Below, one piece after another: positions 1 through 13,152 of a DNA stretch of 64,000 bases. Source of the stretch: Centroberyx gerrardi (lineage: Eukaryota; Chordata; Actinopteri; Beryciformes; Berycidae); contig NC_136012.1 of the NCBI RefSeq assembly GCF_048128805.1, positions 12,713,725 to 12,777,724 on the forward strand, read 5' to 3'. Positions within the stretch are counted from its first letter, which is position 1. The number at the start of each line of letters is the position of its first letter. The notes under the pieces were generated by a model. That model made no database searches. It was given only the letters and a program-made list of their open reading frames with translations, and had not been told where the DNA came from. The translations under genes were made by a program, and so were the position numbers.

Positions 1-291
1 ACATTTTGTTCTAAAGCCAAAAAACCTCTTCTCTAGACGTTTCTGTTGGATCTCTACTCTAATTAGCTAGTGTCTCTATTGTGAAAATGTGACTTTATTA
101 TTTATGTCAATTACAGGCCACCGTAAGCTGTGCCAGAGACCTGTCAGCGTTGTTCTTGGTCATAAAAGTCATAAAACCGCTAAAAGTCTTAATGCTTAAT
201 GCCCCTTTAATAGTATAATATACAGTAGACCCGAAGCCTTCCTGGCAGGACTGCATGTCGTAAACAATGAAGCATCTCCACCACCACTTGC

Positions 292-3200
292 CTGCAGGTC
301 TCTTGGCCAGGTTGAGACAGTCGGCATGGTAGACCTTGGGGCAGCCGGGCTTCTTGCAGGACACGATCTGTCCCCCGTCGCCGCAGCTGAAGCACTCGTC
401 CTCCCTCTCCTTGGTCACCTCCTGCTTGGTCTTCTTCTTCACAGGGACCTTCTTCTTCCCTTCCTTCAGTTTCAGTTTCTCTGCGGACGGCTGGTTCTGC
501 ACATGGACAAAGACGGTCAGAAGATTGTCTAACGGTTGAAAATGTGCGCTGAGATAAAACTGTTGAAATGTGAGTGTTCACCTTTGGTCTGACACCCAGG
601 AAACCGCTGCAGTTGGGCGCTCCGCATTTACACACAGTCTTCCCATTGCCAAGACACTCCAGGTTGTAGTTGAACGTCAGCTCCACACCTGTTGTATGTA
701 CTGCATTAGCTCCACACTGTACTCAAGACTATAACAAGTCTGCATTCTTATATTACTCACTGATAATATAAACAAACTCTATACACAATAAAAAGACAAG
801 TAATCCAGACTGAGTTGGGACCTTTTGGGATGTCCTGCAGAGCGAACAGCCCCACCCTGGTGTCCCCGTTCACAGTCCACTTCTGAGTCTCACAGTTGGG
901 CTGGCAACAGTGGTTCATGAAGCGAGCCTGGTTGCCCTTGGGTCCGGCATCAATGATCCGGTCCTGGCATAACAACGTACAAACTGGCTTAGGACGTGCA
1001 CCGAGCATTTGATTTGAATTACAAATCATGTGTGCTGCTCCCTTGCACCGTACACAGATCGTTTAGTTTGGCTCAGACTCACCTTGTCCAGTGTAAGCAT
1101 GTAGAAATTACAGATGTCGTTCTCCTGAGCGTGTCGGATCCTGGCTCGACATTCTTCCTCGTCTATCACCTCTCCCACATATTCGTTCACAAAGGCCCCC
1201 TGAGAGGGAGAGAAAGCACCAGAGAAAAGAGAAAAGAAAAATGTGATTAGTTCATATCACATTTATAAAAAAAATAATCTTCTCTCCGATTCCTCCCGGC
1301 TGCGTACCTTCTTGATGTCGCAGACGCTGCGTAAGCCCCAGCCGCGGGACAACGTCCTGAAGATCTCCACAGTGGTGTACTGGCGCTTTGTGAAGGCCTG
1401 GTTCTGACATCGCTCCCCCGCCACACACACCTGAGGGTGGCACTCGTACATCAGCATGCGGTTGATGCACTCCGAGTCTACGCCGCACGGGTTCTCGTCA
1501 GACGCCTTGCAGTTACAGCGCGGGATCTCCGACAGGTCAGCCGTGATGATCTGCACCTTCCCGATTGGTCGGTTCACCTAAGAGACAGAGACAATGGCGC
1601 AGTTTTTTTAGCATACACGTTATCGGACTGTTTGTCAGTCAGGCTTGCAAAGCACAAGTGTGTATTTGTTGATACACTGTACCTTAATGTGTCTGTATGG
1701 AGGAGGTTTCTTGTCATTCTTTCTGTCCTCCTGAAGCTGCTTCATCTCTTTCTCCGCCTGCAGCTCTCTGAACCGCTCAGCTGCTTCAGTCAGGGCTACA
1801 AGGACAGATACAATCTTTACTAAAACTATTACAAAAATAAACTTAAATGAAGATGTGTAATAACTTATTTTCAATTGAGCACTTGCAAAAATACAGTTAA
1901 TAGACTACATACCTTTCTTGTAAATTGCATCAGCACCCTTGCCCATCTTCTCTATGTTGTGTGTGTCTCCCTCCATGTAGGGGAAGACTCTGGCCTGGTA
2001 CGTCCACACAAAGTCTTTGGAGCCAAAGAACTGCACCGGGAACTCCCCCACCTCATGCTTCATCCTCAAGATGTTATTTGGGACGTCTTTGGCAAGACAG
2101 ACTTCTGCGGGCCACCACCTGAACAATGAGACCAGGGGGTCAAACGTACATCAGCTTTTGGTGAGAACCGCTGTCAATATAGGGGAAGACTGTTTTTCAT
2201 CACCTTACCTGTAACGTCCCCATTTGACCCACAGGATGTCCTTGATGCGAGGCTTCTTTCCAGCTTTGCAGTCGTTGCAAAACCAGCTGCCCTGAGGCAT
2301 CTCCATGTTCAGACATTCCCGGTGGAAAGCAGCAGGACAGGCCTCACAGCACAGCAGGCTGCCCCCTGCAGCACCACAGCAAGACACAACACACAACTGA
2401 GACTGCAAAAAAGTGAAAAGCTTCCTGTCTTAGAGCGTGTTCACACTATTCAACAAAACTGTATTTTGTGGCTCATTTTGCGCTAATATGAAAAAGCAGG
2501 AATGTGACGTGCACTTTGCTTTGTAACATCAGACGCTCTGTTCAGCTGGTGATGACATGCAGCGGTTTGTTTACATTGTAAAACGAGAGATGTGAGACTT
2601 TGAGACTTTTTATTGATGCTAGAATAGAGTTACAGTAATCTAAACGTGAGCAGATAAAAGCATGAATGACTTTCTCCAGATTACACAATGATAAAAACCC
2701 TTAATTGTGGAAATAGTTCTCAACTGAAGGAAGCAAGAGTGTGCCACTCTCTTTATGTTCATCAAAGCTGGCTTCATATTGGCTGATTATGAAACAATTC
2801 AAAAGTGTATGGTGGTCAAAATAAGACTATTTCTTATTTGCTGCAGAAAATTGTGTGACGTCCGGCACTTATATCACTGAGGCATTTCTTGAGAGTAGCT
2901 AGGCTGTTCGAGTCACTGAGCTTCAGGGGCAGATATATCTGTTTGTAGTCGGCGTACCAATGGAGGGAAATATTGTGTTTACGCATGATACAGCCAAGTG
3001 GGAGCGTATGAATGGAAAACAGGATGGAGCATAAAATTTAATTTAGTGAACACTCTGCTCTGCCTCAGAAGTGGGGCGCAGTGCTTTTTCTAAAGCCAAC
3101 ACTTTTTGTCCAACTTGCTGCCACTCCCCTTTTTTATTAGCATATGGTCCCAGTTTGAAAAAAGTGGAATAGTGGGAACACGCCTAGAAGTTATTTTATG

Positions 3201-6200
3201 GTCTAACACATAAACTCATATTCCGAAATATACAAGTATGCTTAAAGTAAGTTGATTATCACATAGCGGATCAGCTTTGATGACGATGATGGCGAGTCAC
3301 ACAAATCACCAGACTCACCTTCAGAGCAGACAAAGCACCAGCTGACGTTGATGTGCTCATGGTTCTTGCAGCCCTTGCGCGGAGTGAAGTGGTTGGGACA
3401 GAGGAAGCTGTTGTTCGCCAGCACCAAGCTGCCTGCTGCCATGCAGTTGTCATTGGCATGATAGGCCACAGGGCAGCGCACACATCGAGCCAACCGACCT
3501 ACACCAAAGAAGAAGAAGGAAAGACACCTTTAGTCTCTGCAAACACACATCTGGACATTTCATTCAAGCTTTGGAACAACAACCTAATCACACACAAAGT
3601 TCTGCAAGTTTTTTGCAGTTGTGATACATTTTATGACAAAAACACAAAGGGTCTGATTCAGATCTTGAAGAAATCGTTCTTTACGTGTGAACCCCACTGC
3701 TCCAGCTCCAACACTGGAGTTACGCACAGGGATACGCGGCCTCCTGCAAGATGTGAGGTGATGAATATGTAAATCAATGCGTGTCTACCTCCACATTACA
3801 ATACCCGGATTCCAACTCTGACTTAAGTTCATGTGTACACTCCTTTTCTTACGTGCCCAAAACCCAGCAATACCCTAGGAAGTCTAACTTCCTGATGCAA
3901 AACAAAAAATCTGCATAAGAATAATAATAAATACCCAACGCATAAGACAAAATCAATCGAGTCACAAAAACTTGAAGCAATAACCTGTATCTTTAACAAC
4001 ATCATAACAATCTCAGTCCACTAAATGCTTCATGGAATGCTTTGAATGTCTCCTCCTCTCTCGCCTTGTTCCTCCGACCCACGCTCATACACAGAGTCGG
4101 TCAAAAAGAGACGGTACTGCAGGGTGTACACGGGTGCCAAGAAATTGCTCAAATGCGCTGAGTTTAACAGACGCCTAGCGCATCCTGTGTTTACATGTGG
4201 ACAGAGCCTCAATACTGTGCAGTCTATTGAAAAATGATTTGTAGAGCTAGATCACACACAGTGGCACAGTTCTCAATGGCAATGAGCAGCAGCAATGCCA
4301 AAGAATAAACACTCAGTGGTCACTTTATTAGGCAAACCTCTCCATTTACACACACAGCTCACTCCTCCGCACAGTGAGTCACATACGAATAAAGCACAAG
4401 AATAACGCATGCAGACAGGGCCAAGATATTCAGTTACTGTTCGATGAAACGTGTGGGCAAGATGTGTGATTTAAGCGATTTTTAACATGGTGTGATTGTT
4501 TGGCGCCAGACACAACAACTGGCCCCATTGGAGTCGTATGAGAGGCCGTGCACCACCTGAAATTTGAAACAACGCAGACGGCGCTGCAGCACGTCCGTCC
4601 AAGATTGGCTGAAAAAAGAGAAACCGGAACTACTGGCTCATTCCGGTGGGGTTCTTGTTTCTTCTTGGGGGGTGTGGAGAGCTGAATTGTTCTACAGCAA
4701 CTACTAACGTGTTGCAGTTTTCAGGCCGCGCAGTCATCATGAGAAGCATGAACACCAAGGTACATGGACGGCAGCTCCCACTTGTCTAGCCACGCATAAA
4801 CCATCCCATAGGTATACCTAAAAAAGTGGCCACCAGGTGTGTATTGGCCAGACACTGACGTGCAAAGATGCACAATCAAGGACAAATTCCATTGTTCTGC
4901 TTTCCAAACATAATAGATTAAATCAGCTCCATGCAGGTGACCATCAGGGCCCAGAGCACGCAAAAACAAATTTATAGAAACACGAAAAGACAACATTCAT
5001 AGACGTGGCGATAACAAATGTTAGTGCAGAGTTTCAATTCAATGAGCGATGCAGTTGGACACTGGCATGTCTGTGACTCGACTAGGCAGCAGTTGTCATT
5101 ACCAAACTTATCTTTCGATATAAAAAAAACGGCTAAATCATTTCAGATTTTCTAAGTGATATTTTAGCATACCTTGATCCAATTAATGTCCCATGGGCAT
5201 GTTCCCAATTCAGTCTTAGCACACCGTTGTCCTTAACAAAACTGACAAAAGTGAACGGTATTTAAAGGCAATGCCTGGGCAGAAAGAAATGAAAAGCAGA
5301 AAAATCAATGGCCCAATTATAAAAAAAAAAACTGAAGGGAAGGTCAGCGAAGCTAAGGTTTAGAATAAACCTTTTGAAATATCCTCAGTGCGCGCATCAA
5401 TAGTCCAAGTAGGACGGAGCAGCTCACAAGTGTGTATCTCAATCTGTGTAAGACCTGTGTAACTTTAGACAGTCTGAATCAGGCCCAAATTGAATAAATA
5501 GCATTTTGTCATAATTATCACATTAAGGTTGTGTGTCATACTGTGTGGTTTAAATCTAGAGCTTACCTTTCGAGCTGCAGAGGTTGAGGGGGTTGGTGAT
5601 GTGGCAGGACAGACAAACATGCAGGGAGCAGCGGAAGCCTTTGTTCTGCGGCTGGGTGGCTGAGTGGGCCAAAATACAGTCTGTGTGGTAGAACTTCCCA
5701 CACATGGGGATCATGCATCGCTTCACCCCGTTACCAGACTTCTTACACACAAAGCATGAGTGGACACCTGAAAGAAAGCAACAGAAGAAATTTAGGTTTT
5801 CTTAACTATATGCATGGTGGAACACATTTCAGGATCAATGACAGATTGCTTTCAAAACTCCATAAGAAGTAAAACTTGTACCCACCAGTGTTGCATTCAT
5901 GACACAGGAATTTCCCCTTGGGAGCCACAGACAGGCCAATACACTGTGGGTGAAAGGCTCCATAGCACTGGCCTTCACACACCAGCAGGTCCCCTGTCCT
6001 CTCACACACCTGCAAGAAGATACACACAGATACACAATGTGAGGCAGGCTGTTGTTCTAACTGAGACAAATGAGGGGTGTGTCGGAAACACAGCCTTCAA
6101 AAGCTAAAAAAAAAAAAAGGAAACTCCCTGCTGGACTGACTCACCTGACAGACATTCTCCTTCAAGGTTGTAGCTCCTGTTTTCCCTTTGACATCCATGT

Positions 6201-9200
6201 GGGAGGAGAGACTATCATTCAAACCAGGAGAGAGCACCTAGAGAGATGAGGAATGAAGAGTGAAGAAAGGCAGAGGACTAAAGATTCTGTTTCCCTTTAG
6301 ATAGAGGAGTTATGACCATAAGCACTGAGCATTATGAATTGAACTGACTGAACAATGCAACATGCAGACCTCAGGTTTGGGAGTTAGTGTTCCATTGGGT
6401 AGGTTTTGTCTCTCCCCAATGCTGCAGCCCTCCGTGTCTGCCTCCTGCTTGGGGGTCTTACACCCCGGGGGGCTGGGAGACCCGGTTTGGGTGAAGACCC
6501 CGAGGAGATCACTGCTCTCTGGAGGCTGGGGGGAAGTGACGGGGGCAGACGATGTGCTGGGCACGGGCCTTTCTTTCTTCACAGATGCAACCTGTCCAAA
6601 GCAAGGTTTCATTGTGTTTAGTGAGTGATTAACATTATAATTGTGGCATCATTCTGTACAGTTAGTTTTCAACTTGTACTTCTGTGTACCTGAGTGTCCG
6701 TGACGACCATCTTGACCTCTGAGGTAATTCCACTGTGTCTCTTTGCCTCCTGGAAAGCAAAGACAGAACAAGTTGTGAAAATACAGCAACATTTTCAAAA
6801 CTATTCCAAACTGTCTAGAACTCTTCTCCTCCATCTCTTTCTCAGTCCCAACATACCTTCTTCTTTGTAGGAGTAATAGACACTTCTTCTATGGTGCATT
6901 CCAGGACCTTGTGTGACGGCTTCCTTGGCCTCTTTCTTTCTTGGGTTACTGACCCTGTGCCAAGAGCAAACGTAATGTGACTATGCATTACCTATTAAAA
7001 CTCAAGAAAGAATATCACAACAAAGAAAACGGTAATTTCCAATTCTGGCCTGCAGCACCCACCTATTCTACATTGTACTGCAGGATAGTTGATACTGGAT
7101 AAGATGAAGATGACAATATGCAGCACACTTAAGTATCTATTTACCAGATTCAAGAGGTAGATCTGTTCCTTCTGCGGTCTCTGCAGAGAGGGAGGGTTGT
7201 GTTGCGGCAGGGGGTGTTGAGTGTGCTACAGGAGGAAGCCCATCCTGAGATAGACTCTGTTCCAGTTCTGCCGGAGCCTTGGCGGGCTCTACAGGAACCA
7301 AGGCTGAGGTCGAGGTTGAGGTAACTGTCCCGGGTGTGGTGCCGATATCGGGGGGTGCCGTCATCCCTGATGTCTGCTGTGTAACATTATCACTGGTTGT
7401 GCCAGGACCCTGAGAGGCAGACGAGCAAACAAACCACTGTTGGAATCTGTCATATGGTTAGGAGTCTAATGCATTGAGTGTGTTGATCAGTGTTGGGTTA
7501 ACATGTTACTGACCACAGAGTAATAAGTACCACTAATAAAAAAAGGGTAGTGTAACAAATTATTTCAGTTTCAGTAACAATATTTCAGTGACCTTTCAAA
7601 AACAACTTACTTTTACAATCACACCCATCCCCCAGTTTGCTTTTATCATAATTAGTTGTCATTCTCTTACAATAACAAAGCTTAGTTGAGAAATGGCAGA
7701 AAAGTTTTGTTTCTTCGCATGGAAATATTTTATTTTATCCAGCAAAAGTATAACATTGCTGGCAATTGTAAAGTGTGTGCAGGTGCAAAAAATCTTTCCA
7801 TTGCAAATAATACGTCAAATCTCACAGCATCATGACACTAAACTCATGCCGAAAGAAACCCAAGTTGGATTTAAAGGGCAACAGAAAGCAGCCAACAAGT
7901 TATAGGTAACAGAGAAAAAAATCTTGATTGTATAAATGTTGTAAAATGGTGTAAAATTCACCAGAAATTTAGGTATATAGATTACTGCCTTTTGAAATGA
8001 GTAACAAGTAATGCCTTTTTTTTTTGTTTTTTTTTTTAAATGAGCCCAACACTGGTGTTCACCTGTCCATAATATTCTGGATTATAGCACAAGTCCAAGG
8101 TAAGTCTGATTCAGGATAGACTACTTACTAGACTATGAATCTTCATATAAAGGACTACGGAATATCGTTGTATATGTGAATATTTAGAATATTCTGAATA
8201 GTGCCTTGGAAACTGAGATTATATAAACTGCAAAAACAAACAGTCAACAAGACAAGGTGTATAGGTGCCTCAGCATCCTGCACACTATTGGTATATAGCA
8301 TAGTTTGTTATAATAGGATTATAAATTAATCTGAGTCATTTTATAAAGAGTATGATGTTTACATTTACATCAGGAACTCAAATATTAACAGGACATTGTG
8401 CAAGTAGAAGGCATTTCCCATTGCAGTATAAGGGACTAAAAGGAAGGTGAACATCTTACCGTCTTGGAGGGTTCCTGGCCGTTTTTCTTTGATTTCTTCT
8501 TTGGGGCAAATATTTGTTCATACTCCTCAGTCGACTCCAGGAGCCTTTTACTTGGTTTCCGCAGTCGTTTGTTTTCTGAATGAGCTGTGTAAACAAACAT
8601 AACACATATTATCTTTTTAGTCGTTACGGCGTCACAGCGGACAAACTGAACAGTAGCAATGTGGATCTTACCGAGTGAGTCGCATTTCTCTGAGAAGTGT
8701 GAGTAACTCTCCGCCTGCTGCTCAGCTCCCTGGTTTAGAGCAAGATCCGGCGTTCCTCTCATGGAGTAGGACCCATTCACCTCAGCAGACGCCCCGCTCG
8801 CACCCCCAACCTCAGCCACGTTCTCAGCGACCTCCTCAACCACCTGCCAGCGCTTCTTTGGAGCCACTTTGGATTCAGAGCTCTTATTGAGGTAGCCAGC
8901 CGAGGGATCAGCAGTGACAGGGCGGCAAGGTACGGGTTCAGCTAAGTCAGCGTGGCCACTAACAAACTCTCTGCCATAGGCTAAGTCAGCTAGCTCAGGA
9001 GAGAGGCCGGGTATGCTAACTTTCAGTTTGGCAGGCAGTCGTTGCTTTCTACGTTGCTTGTCTGAGCTTCCCATCTGAGAGTGAATAGGATTCTCTTCAC
9101 AATTGTAGGTGTCATTTGCCATGAGAGCTTTAGTCCTGTTCTTGGGTTTGACCGCTGTGTTTTGGGGTGTTGGGGTTTTCCTTGGCTGGCCATTCTCTAC

Positions 9201-12200
9201 TTTGATCCCTGATGTCCAGTCTCCTTGAGTATGACCATCACAAGAGTTAGGGATGACCATGGGCTCCTCCTTGATCAGGACCGGCGAGGGGGGGAGAGTC
9301 AGGGGCTTGCCTTCTTTTTCTCTGGTGTCATGCATGTCCTTCAGGAGCATCAGGAAAGTACTGAATTTATAATTGGAGTCGGGCCGAAAAGTACTGGATT
9401 CAGAGTCATTGCTGTCCTCCTTCACAAGAGATTTAAACGTCAGTTCCTTGACACCCTGGAAAGCATCCATGGGGGAGAGAGATGAGGAAGGGGAAGAGCA
9501 GGAAGACAGATCTGAGACAATGTTCTCCGTCTTGATCTTAACAGGTTGCACAGCGGCTACACCAGACACTGGACACTTAGGCTTCATCAATGAGCCGTTA
9601 CGGATTTGCTTTTTATCAGGCTTTCTTGCGCGCCTTTTTGGAGAGCTGTGACTTGTAGAGGATGATACATTACTGGGCGATTCCCAGTTAGGGGACAGAG
9701 TTTTGATCTGAGCATCACTAGGTGTGTTATCGTGATCGTCATCGATGCGATCATCTGTTGAGATTTGGCTTGTGGCCAGTGCATCCTTGAGTTCTGTCTC
9801 TTCTTCTGCTTTTAGGGCCCTTGTCATCAGACGACTGCTGGCAGGAAGATGCAGAGAGTGCTTATCAAGTGAACTGTCCAGCAATTCATTACAGCTGCCC
9901 AAACCCTGTTTAGACTTTGTATCAGTAGAAATCGATTTATTTGTTGAAATGCTAGAGGAATCACAGGAATCTGCATTCTTAGAATTGGTCATTTTCTCAA
10001 CGCACTTATCCTTATCTTTCACTTTTTTGGAAACCTGTTCTTTCCTGACCAATTTGTCTGAGTCCTGCGTTGGGGATATTTCTGTCCGTTTGGGACGGTG
10101 GAGCATTGGAACTGAATCCAGGTCTGCGTAAGGGGAGTCCTTGGGCTCTTCTTTTAGTGCATGAGTTGTTGTATGAAACTGATCGACCATATCCATGATG
10201 GTCGATGGCTCCTTTGATCCACCAACTATATGGCCAAATATGTCAGACAAGCATTTCTTTTTCTTCTTGCAAGCTTTGTTTTTGTTGGCTGGAACTACAG
10301 TAGAGTTTGTGATGGGTTGGTGCTCAATTCCATTGGGAGCAGTACTGGGTGATGGGGATCTACCAGGGTCCACAGAGAGAGAGGGGGGCTCCTGTGCTTT
10401 TTCAGTAGGGACTGGGCTGGGTACTCGTTCCTCTCCGTTGATGGATATAGTAAGCAAACTTTCAGCATTCCGTTGTCGATCTGGGAGCAGATACTCAGCT
10501 TCTGCCACGCTAACTTTCCACGCCGTCAGTAAACTCTTGGGTATCTGCAAAGAACGGAATAAACAATCAAAGGTGATGTTTAAATGAACTTTAAAAAGAT
10601 TTTTGGGGTCATTTTATACATTTACCGTGTACTTGTAGTCCTTTTCCTTCTGCTTCCCTCTCCGTCTAAGCACTGGAAGGTCTTCAAACTGATGGCCTCC
10701 CTCAAAAGGAAGAATGACTTTCCCCGGGACCCAGGAACATTCTACTATCTCCCCAATCGTCCCCAGAAAATACATCCGACAAGGACGGTGGCTGGGCACT
10801 ACAACAACATCACAATAATAATGGTGAATTTGAAAAATCACAGGAGCCAAATGCCATGAATCTTAAAACATGCTTGTGACCCTGCACACTCAACATAACA
10901 ATAATAATCCATTCTACTGTGGTCGGTGTGAAAGTGCTAGACAAAGGTCCATTCACATAATAACATGCATATTCAAATCCTCTCAGCTCCACAACTCTTC
11001 ATTAATCTAGTCTCACCTTTCATTTTAGTGTGGGACCCCTGCTTTGGGTCACAGGTGACTTGGCAGGGCCACCAGGGCCGCCTGTTGAACTTAGCCCACA
11101 CCAAGTCTCCTTCCAAGTACTTCACCGCTGGAAGGGGCTTTTTCTTTGGGCTGTTGGACTACATGGGACAATGCAAATACATTATTACATTATGCAGAAG
11201 ACATGCAAAACCTTAAAACCTTTGTTTCAACAGTGATATATCACATGGCTACTATGAAATTATAAATTCTGCCATGATTGAACTCAAGTTTTGAGTAATG
11301 TTATTATAATAATATTAGGAAGAATTAAAAGGTTTTTCCCGTCATGGCAGCACAGACAAAGACCGATTATCTGTTGTCTTATATTCACTGATATATTGTA
11401 TTATCTTATGAAATGTATGTTTTTATTTTTGCTACCAATACATGGTGTAATGGATTTGTGAGAGATCAATTTAGGATGGCACAGCTACAGATCTAGAGCA
11501 ACACAGGCAGCTGGTCAAAGCACAATAAAATTATACTTAAATCTCACTGTGATGGATGGACAAGCCTAGTGCCTTCCCCAATGGAATTACACAACCAAGA
11601 TGTATCCTGGTAACATTATGTAGCCTTGTTTTGTTAGAGGTCAGTAAATATCCCAGCCAGGTGTTTCAGACTCACGTTAGAGTTGGTGCCAGCTGGTGAG
11701 ATGAGAGCAGGATCAAGCGGAGAGGTGAGTTCACTATCACTGTCCGAATCCTCGCCCATACTCCACCCATCTCCCATGCTGATTTCAGGCAGAGCGCTGG
11801 GGCTTAGTGTGGGGTTGAGTTCAGATATAGTTTTAGACATCAGATTGAAGACAGCAGGTTTGTATGTTCTCTGGTTGTCCGCCCCTGAGCTGCACATGGA
11901 GGTCTTACAGTCTGTCACAGTTCGGTCCCGACTCAATTTCGGGGAGTGGTGAAAAGGTGTCAGTTCCTCGTTACTATTGTCCTCCTCCTCCTCCTCCTCC
12001 TCCTTGATGTCTCCGCTGTCAAACAGCGTGGACTCAAAATGCAGGTAGCCATTGGGGATGGGGGAACAGCGCTCCATACTGTCAGGACTGTGAGGGGAGA
12101 AGCCGTTTCGGTCCACGTCCTGGATGGCCTCGAAGGGCTCCATCTCATCGTTGCCCGGAGAGGGGGGCAGCTGGACTGACGGAGCCTCAAACTCATCGTC

Positions 12201-12542
12201 GTCGTCGCTGATTGGGCTCGGAGAGTGCAAGTGGTTCCTGGCGTGGAGGTCCCTCTGGTGGCTGCCCAGGTCCGACCTGTTGACCAGAGCGTTCAGGTCC
12301 TGCAGCCTCCTCAGCGGGCTGTAGCAGTGGGATCGCTCTGGCTGATTGTACCCCTGGACAGGTGGCTGTTTGAGGCTGGAGGATGGCAGTTGCATGGCCG
12401 ACGGTTGGTCTGACCCACGCTTTGCACCACCACATTGGTTTCCATAGGAAGTAGTGGTAAGGCCATTGGGGGGCCTCAGTTCTGGCTGGCCTGAGCCAAA
12501 CACTGAGCCTACCCTAACAGCCCGTCTGTATGACTGATTCAT
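292..12542 (-). CDS. nsd1: Histone H3K36 methyltransferase NSD1 (3' end off window)
   Basis: Nuclear SET-domain methyltransferase that places H3K36 mono- and dimethylation. Twenty-one coding exons join in frame, about 1913 residues to the left edge: 12542-11676, 11158-11017, 10798-10626, 10544-8672, 8584-8460, 7409-7145, 6954-6857, 6749-6690, 6591-6370, 6237-6145, 6009-5886, 5767-5567, 3498-3319, 2365-2209, 2118-1913, 1795-1683, 1577-1308, 1199-1083, 963-822, 688-582 and 496-292. Order seen: acidic N-terminus, PWWP1 (about residues 300-394), a long exon with the conserved [15 protein letters not shown] block, PHD fingers (about 1306-1526), PWWP2 with RWWPAEV (about 1524-1595), AWS, SET with [10 protein letters not shown], post-SET cysteines (CKCGAPNC), then PHD5. 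This order and the N-terminal half fit NSD1 rather than NSD2 or NSD3. The start codon follows the acceptor at 12560. The last coding exon is missing. Which teleost duplicate this is cannot be told. Confidence 0.95.
2431..3186. mobile_element. Non-autonomous DNA transposon (MITE-like) in nsd1 intron
   Basis: Imperfect terminal inverted repeats of about 20 nt bound a 755-bp segment. The left end reads GAGCGTGTTCACACTATTC; the reverse complement of the right end reads GGCGTGTTCCCACTATTC. Each end is flanked by TA (or TTA against CTA). The interior has no long ORF and no transposase similarity I can see. The family (Tc1/mariner-like or PIF/Harbinger-like) is not settled. Confidence 0.6.
4306..4843. 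mobile_element. Decayed Tc1-like transposon remnant
   Basis: The left end carries the widespread fish Tc1-type terminus (CAGTGGTCACTTTATTAGG, 4313-4331). The right end, near 4817-4841, carries its inverted partner with the core CTAAAAAAGTGGCCACCAG. Inside, around 4470-4520, a stretch resembles the transposase coding start of these elements (GTGATTTAAGCGA, then GGCGCCAGAC), but no ORF survives. It lies in the nsd1 intron between the exons at 3319-3498 and 5567-5767. Confidence 0.7.
7488..8054. mobile_element. hAT-like MITE in nsd1 intron
   Basis: The element begins CAGTGTTGGG and ends CCCAACACTG, a perfect 10-nt inverted repeat. It is flanked by 8-bp direct repeats GTGTTGAT (7480-7487) and GTGTTCAC (8055-8062), which match at 6 of 8 positions. 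An 8-bp target duplication and this CAGTGTTGGG terminus are typical of hAT-derived MITEs in fish. The roughly 570-bp interior is AT-rich and without coding capacity. Confidence 0.75.
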
Positions 12543-13152
12543 GTTGTCATGGCTCTATCCTGTCAAATCAGAAAGATGCAGGTTAGGCCAGTTAAAATGT
12601 GGCATTGAGGTTTCTGACTAAATGTGATCTGTGAGAGATTACTGTGGCTCATGCACTGTACAATGTAGCAAAACATCTGCTTCACAACACCGGCTACTAA
12701 CAGACCCTTAAAAACATCGCGGAAATAGAGCGACAATCACATTCAGTGCGACAGAAACCTATAAAGGAGCATTCCAGCCATGCAGTGCACACACACACTA
12801 ATAAGCCGACATTGCTGGCCTCCGTACTAGAGGCCGTCGGACGGCACAAGACAAAACACAGGATACAACCACTGACCTGCTCCGTTCACAAATTCATTCA
12901 CAAACTATAAGAAAATAGCGCCGCTTTGTCTGCTGATAGTGGGTCTTAGCGATCGCTGATTATTATAATCAATGGAGGAGCGCACAGGCTGTAGTAGAGG
13001 TGGTGACACTGAGCCATCACAGAAACAGAGTGGCTCACACAAATAAGCTACAGCCACACACCGACATAGGAAGCTACTATTAACTTACAAAAAGGACTGA
13101 TCGAAACAAGTTCAAAAAACTATCAACATGTGGAAAAACGCGAAAAACTCAC

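Noticed and set aside
207-686. 159-codon minus-strand ORF running from the nsd1 post-SET exon through an intron into another frame
   Set aside because: Only its first 35 residues are real. The clear donor at 581 and the acceptor before 496 show that the rest is intron and a wrong frame of the PHD exon.
10195-10587. 130-codon plus-strand ORF inside the large nsd1 exon
   Set aside because: Antisense shadow of a conserved coding exon, without any recognisable motif.
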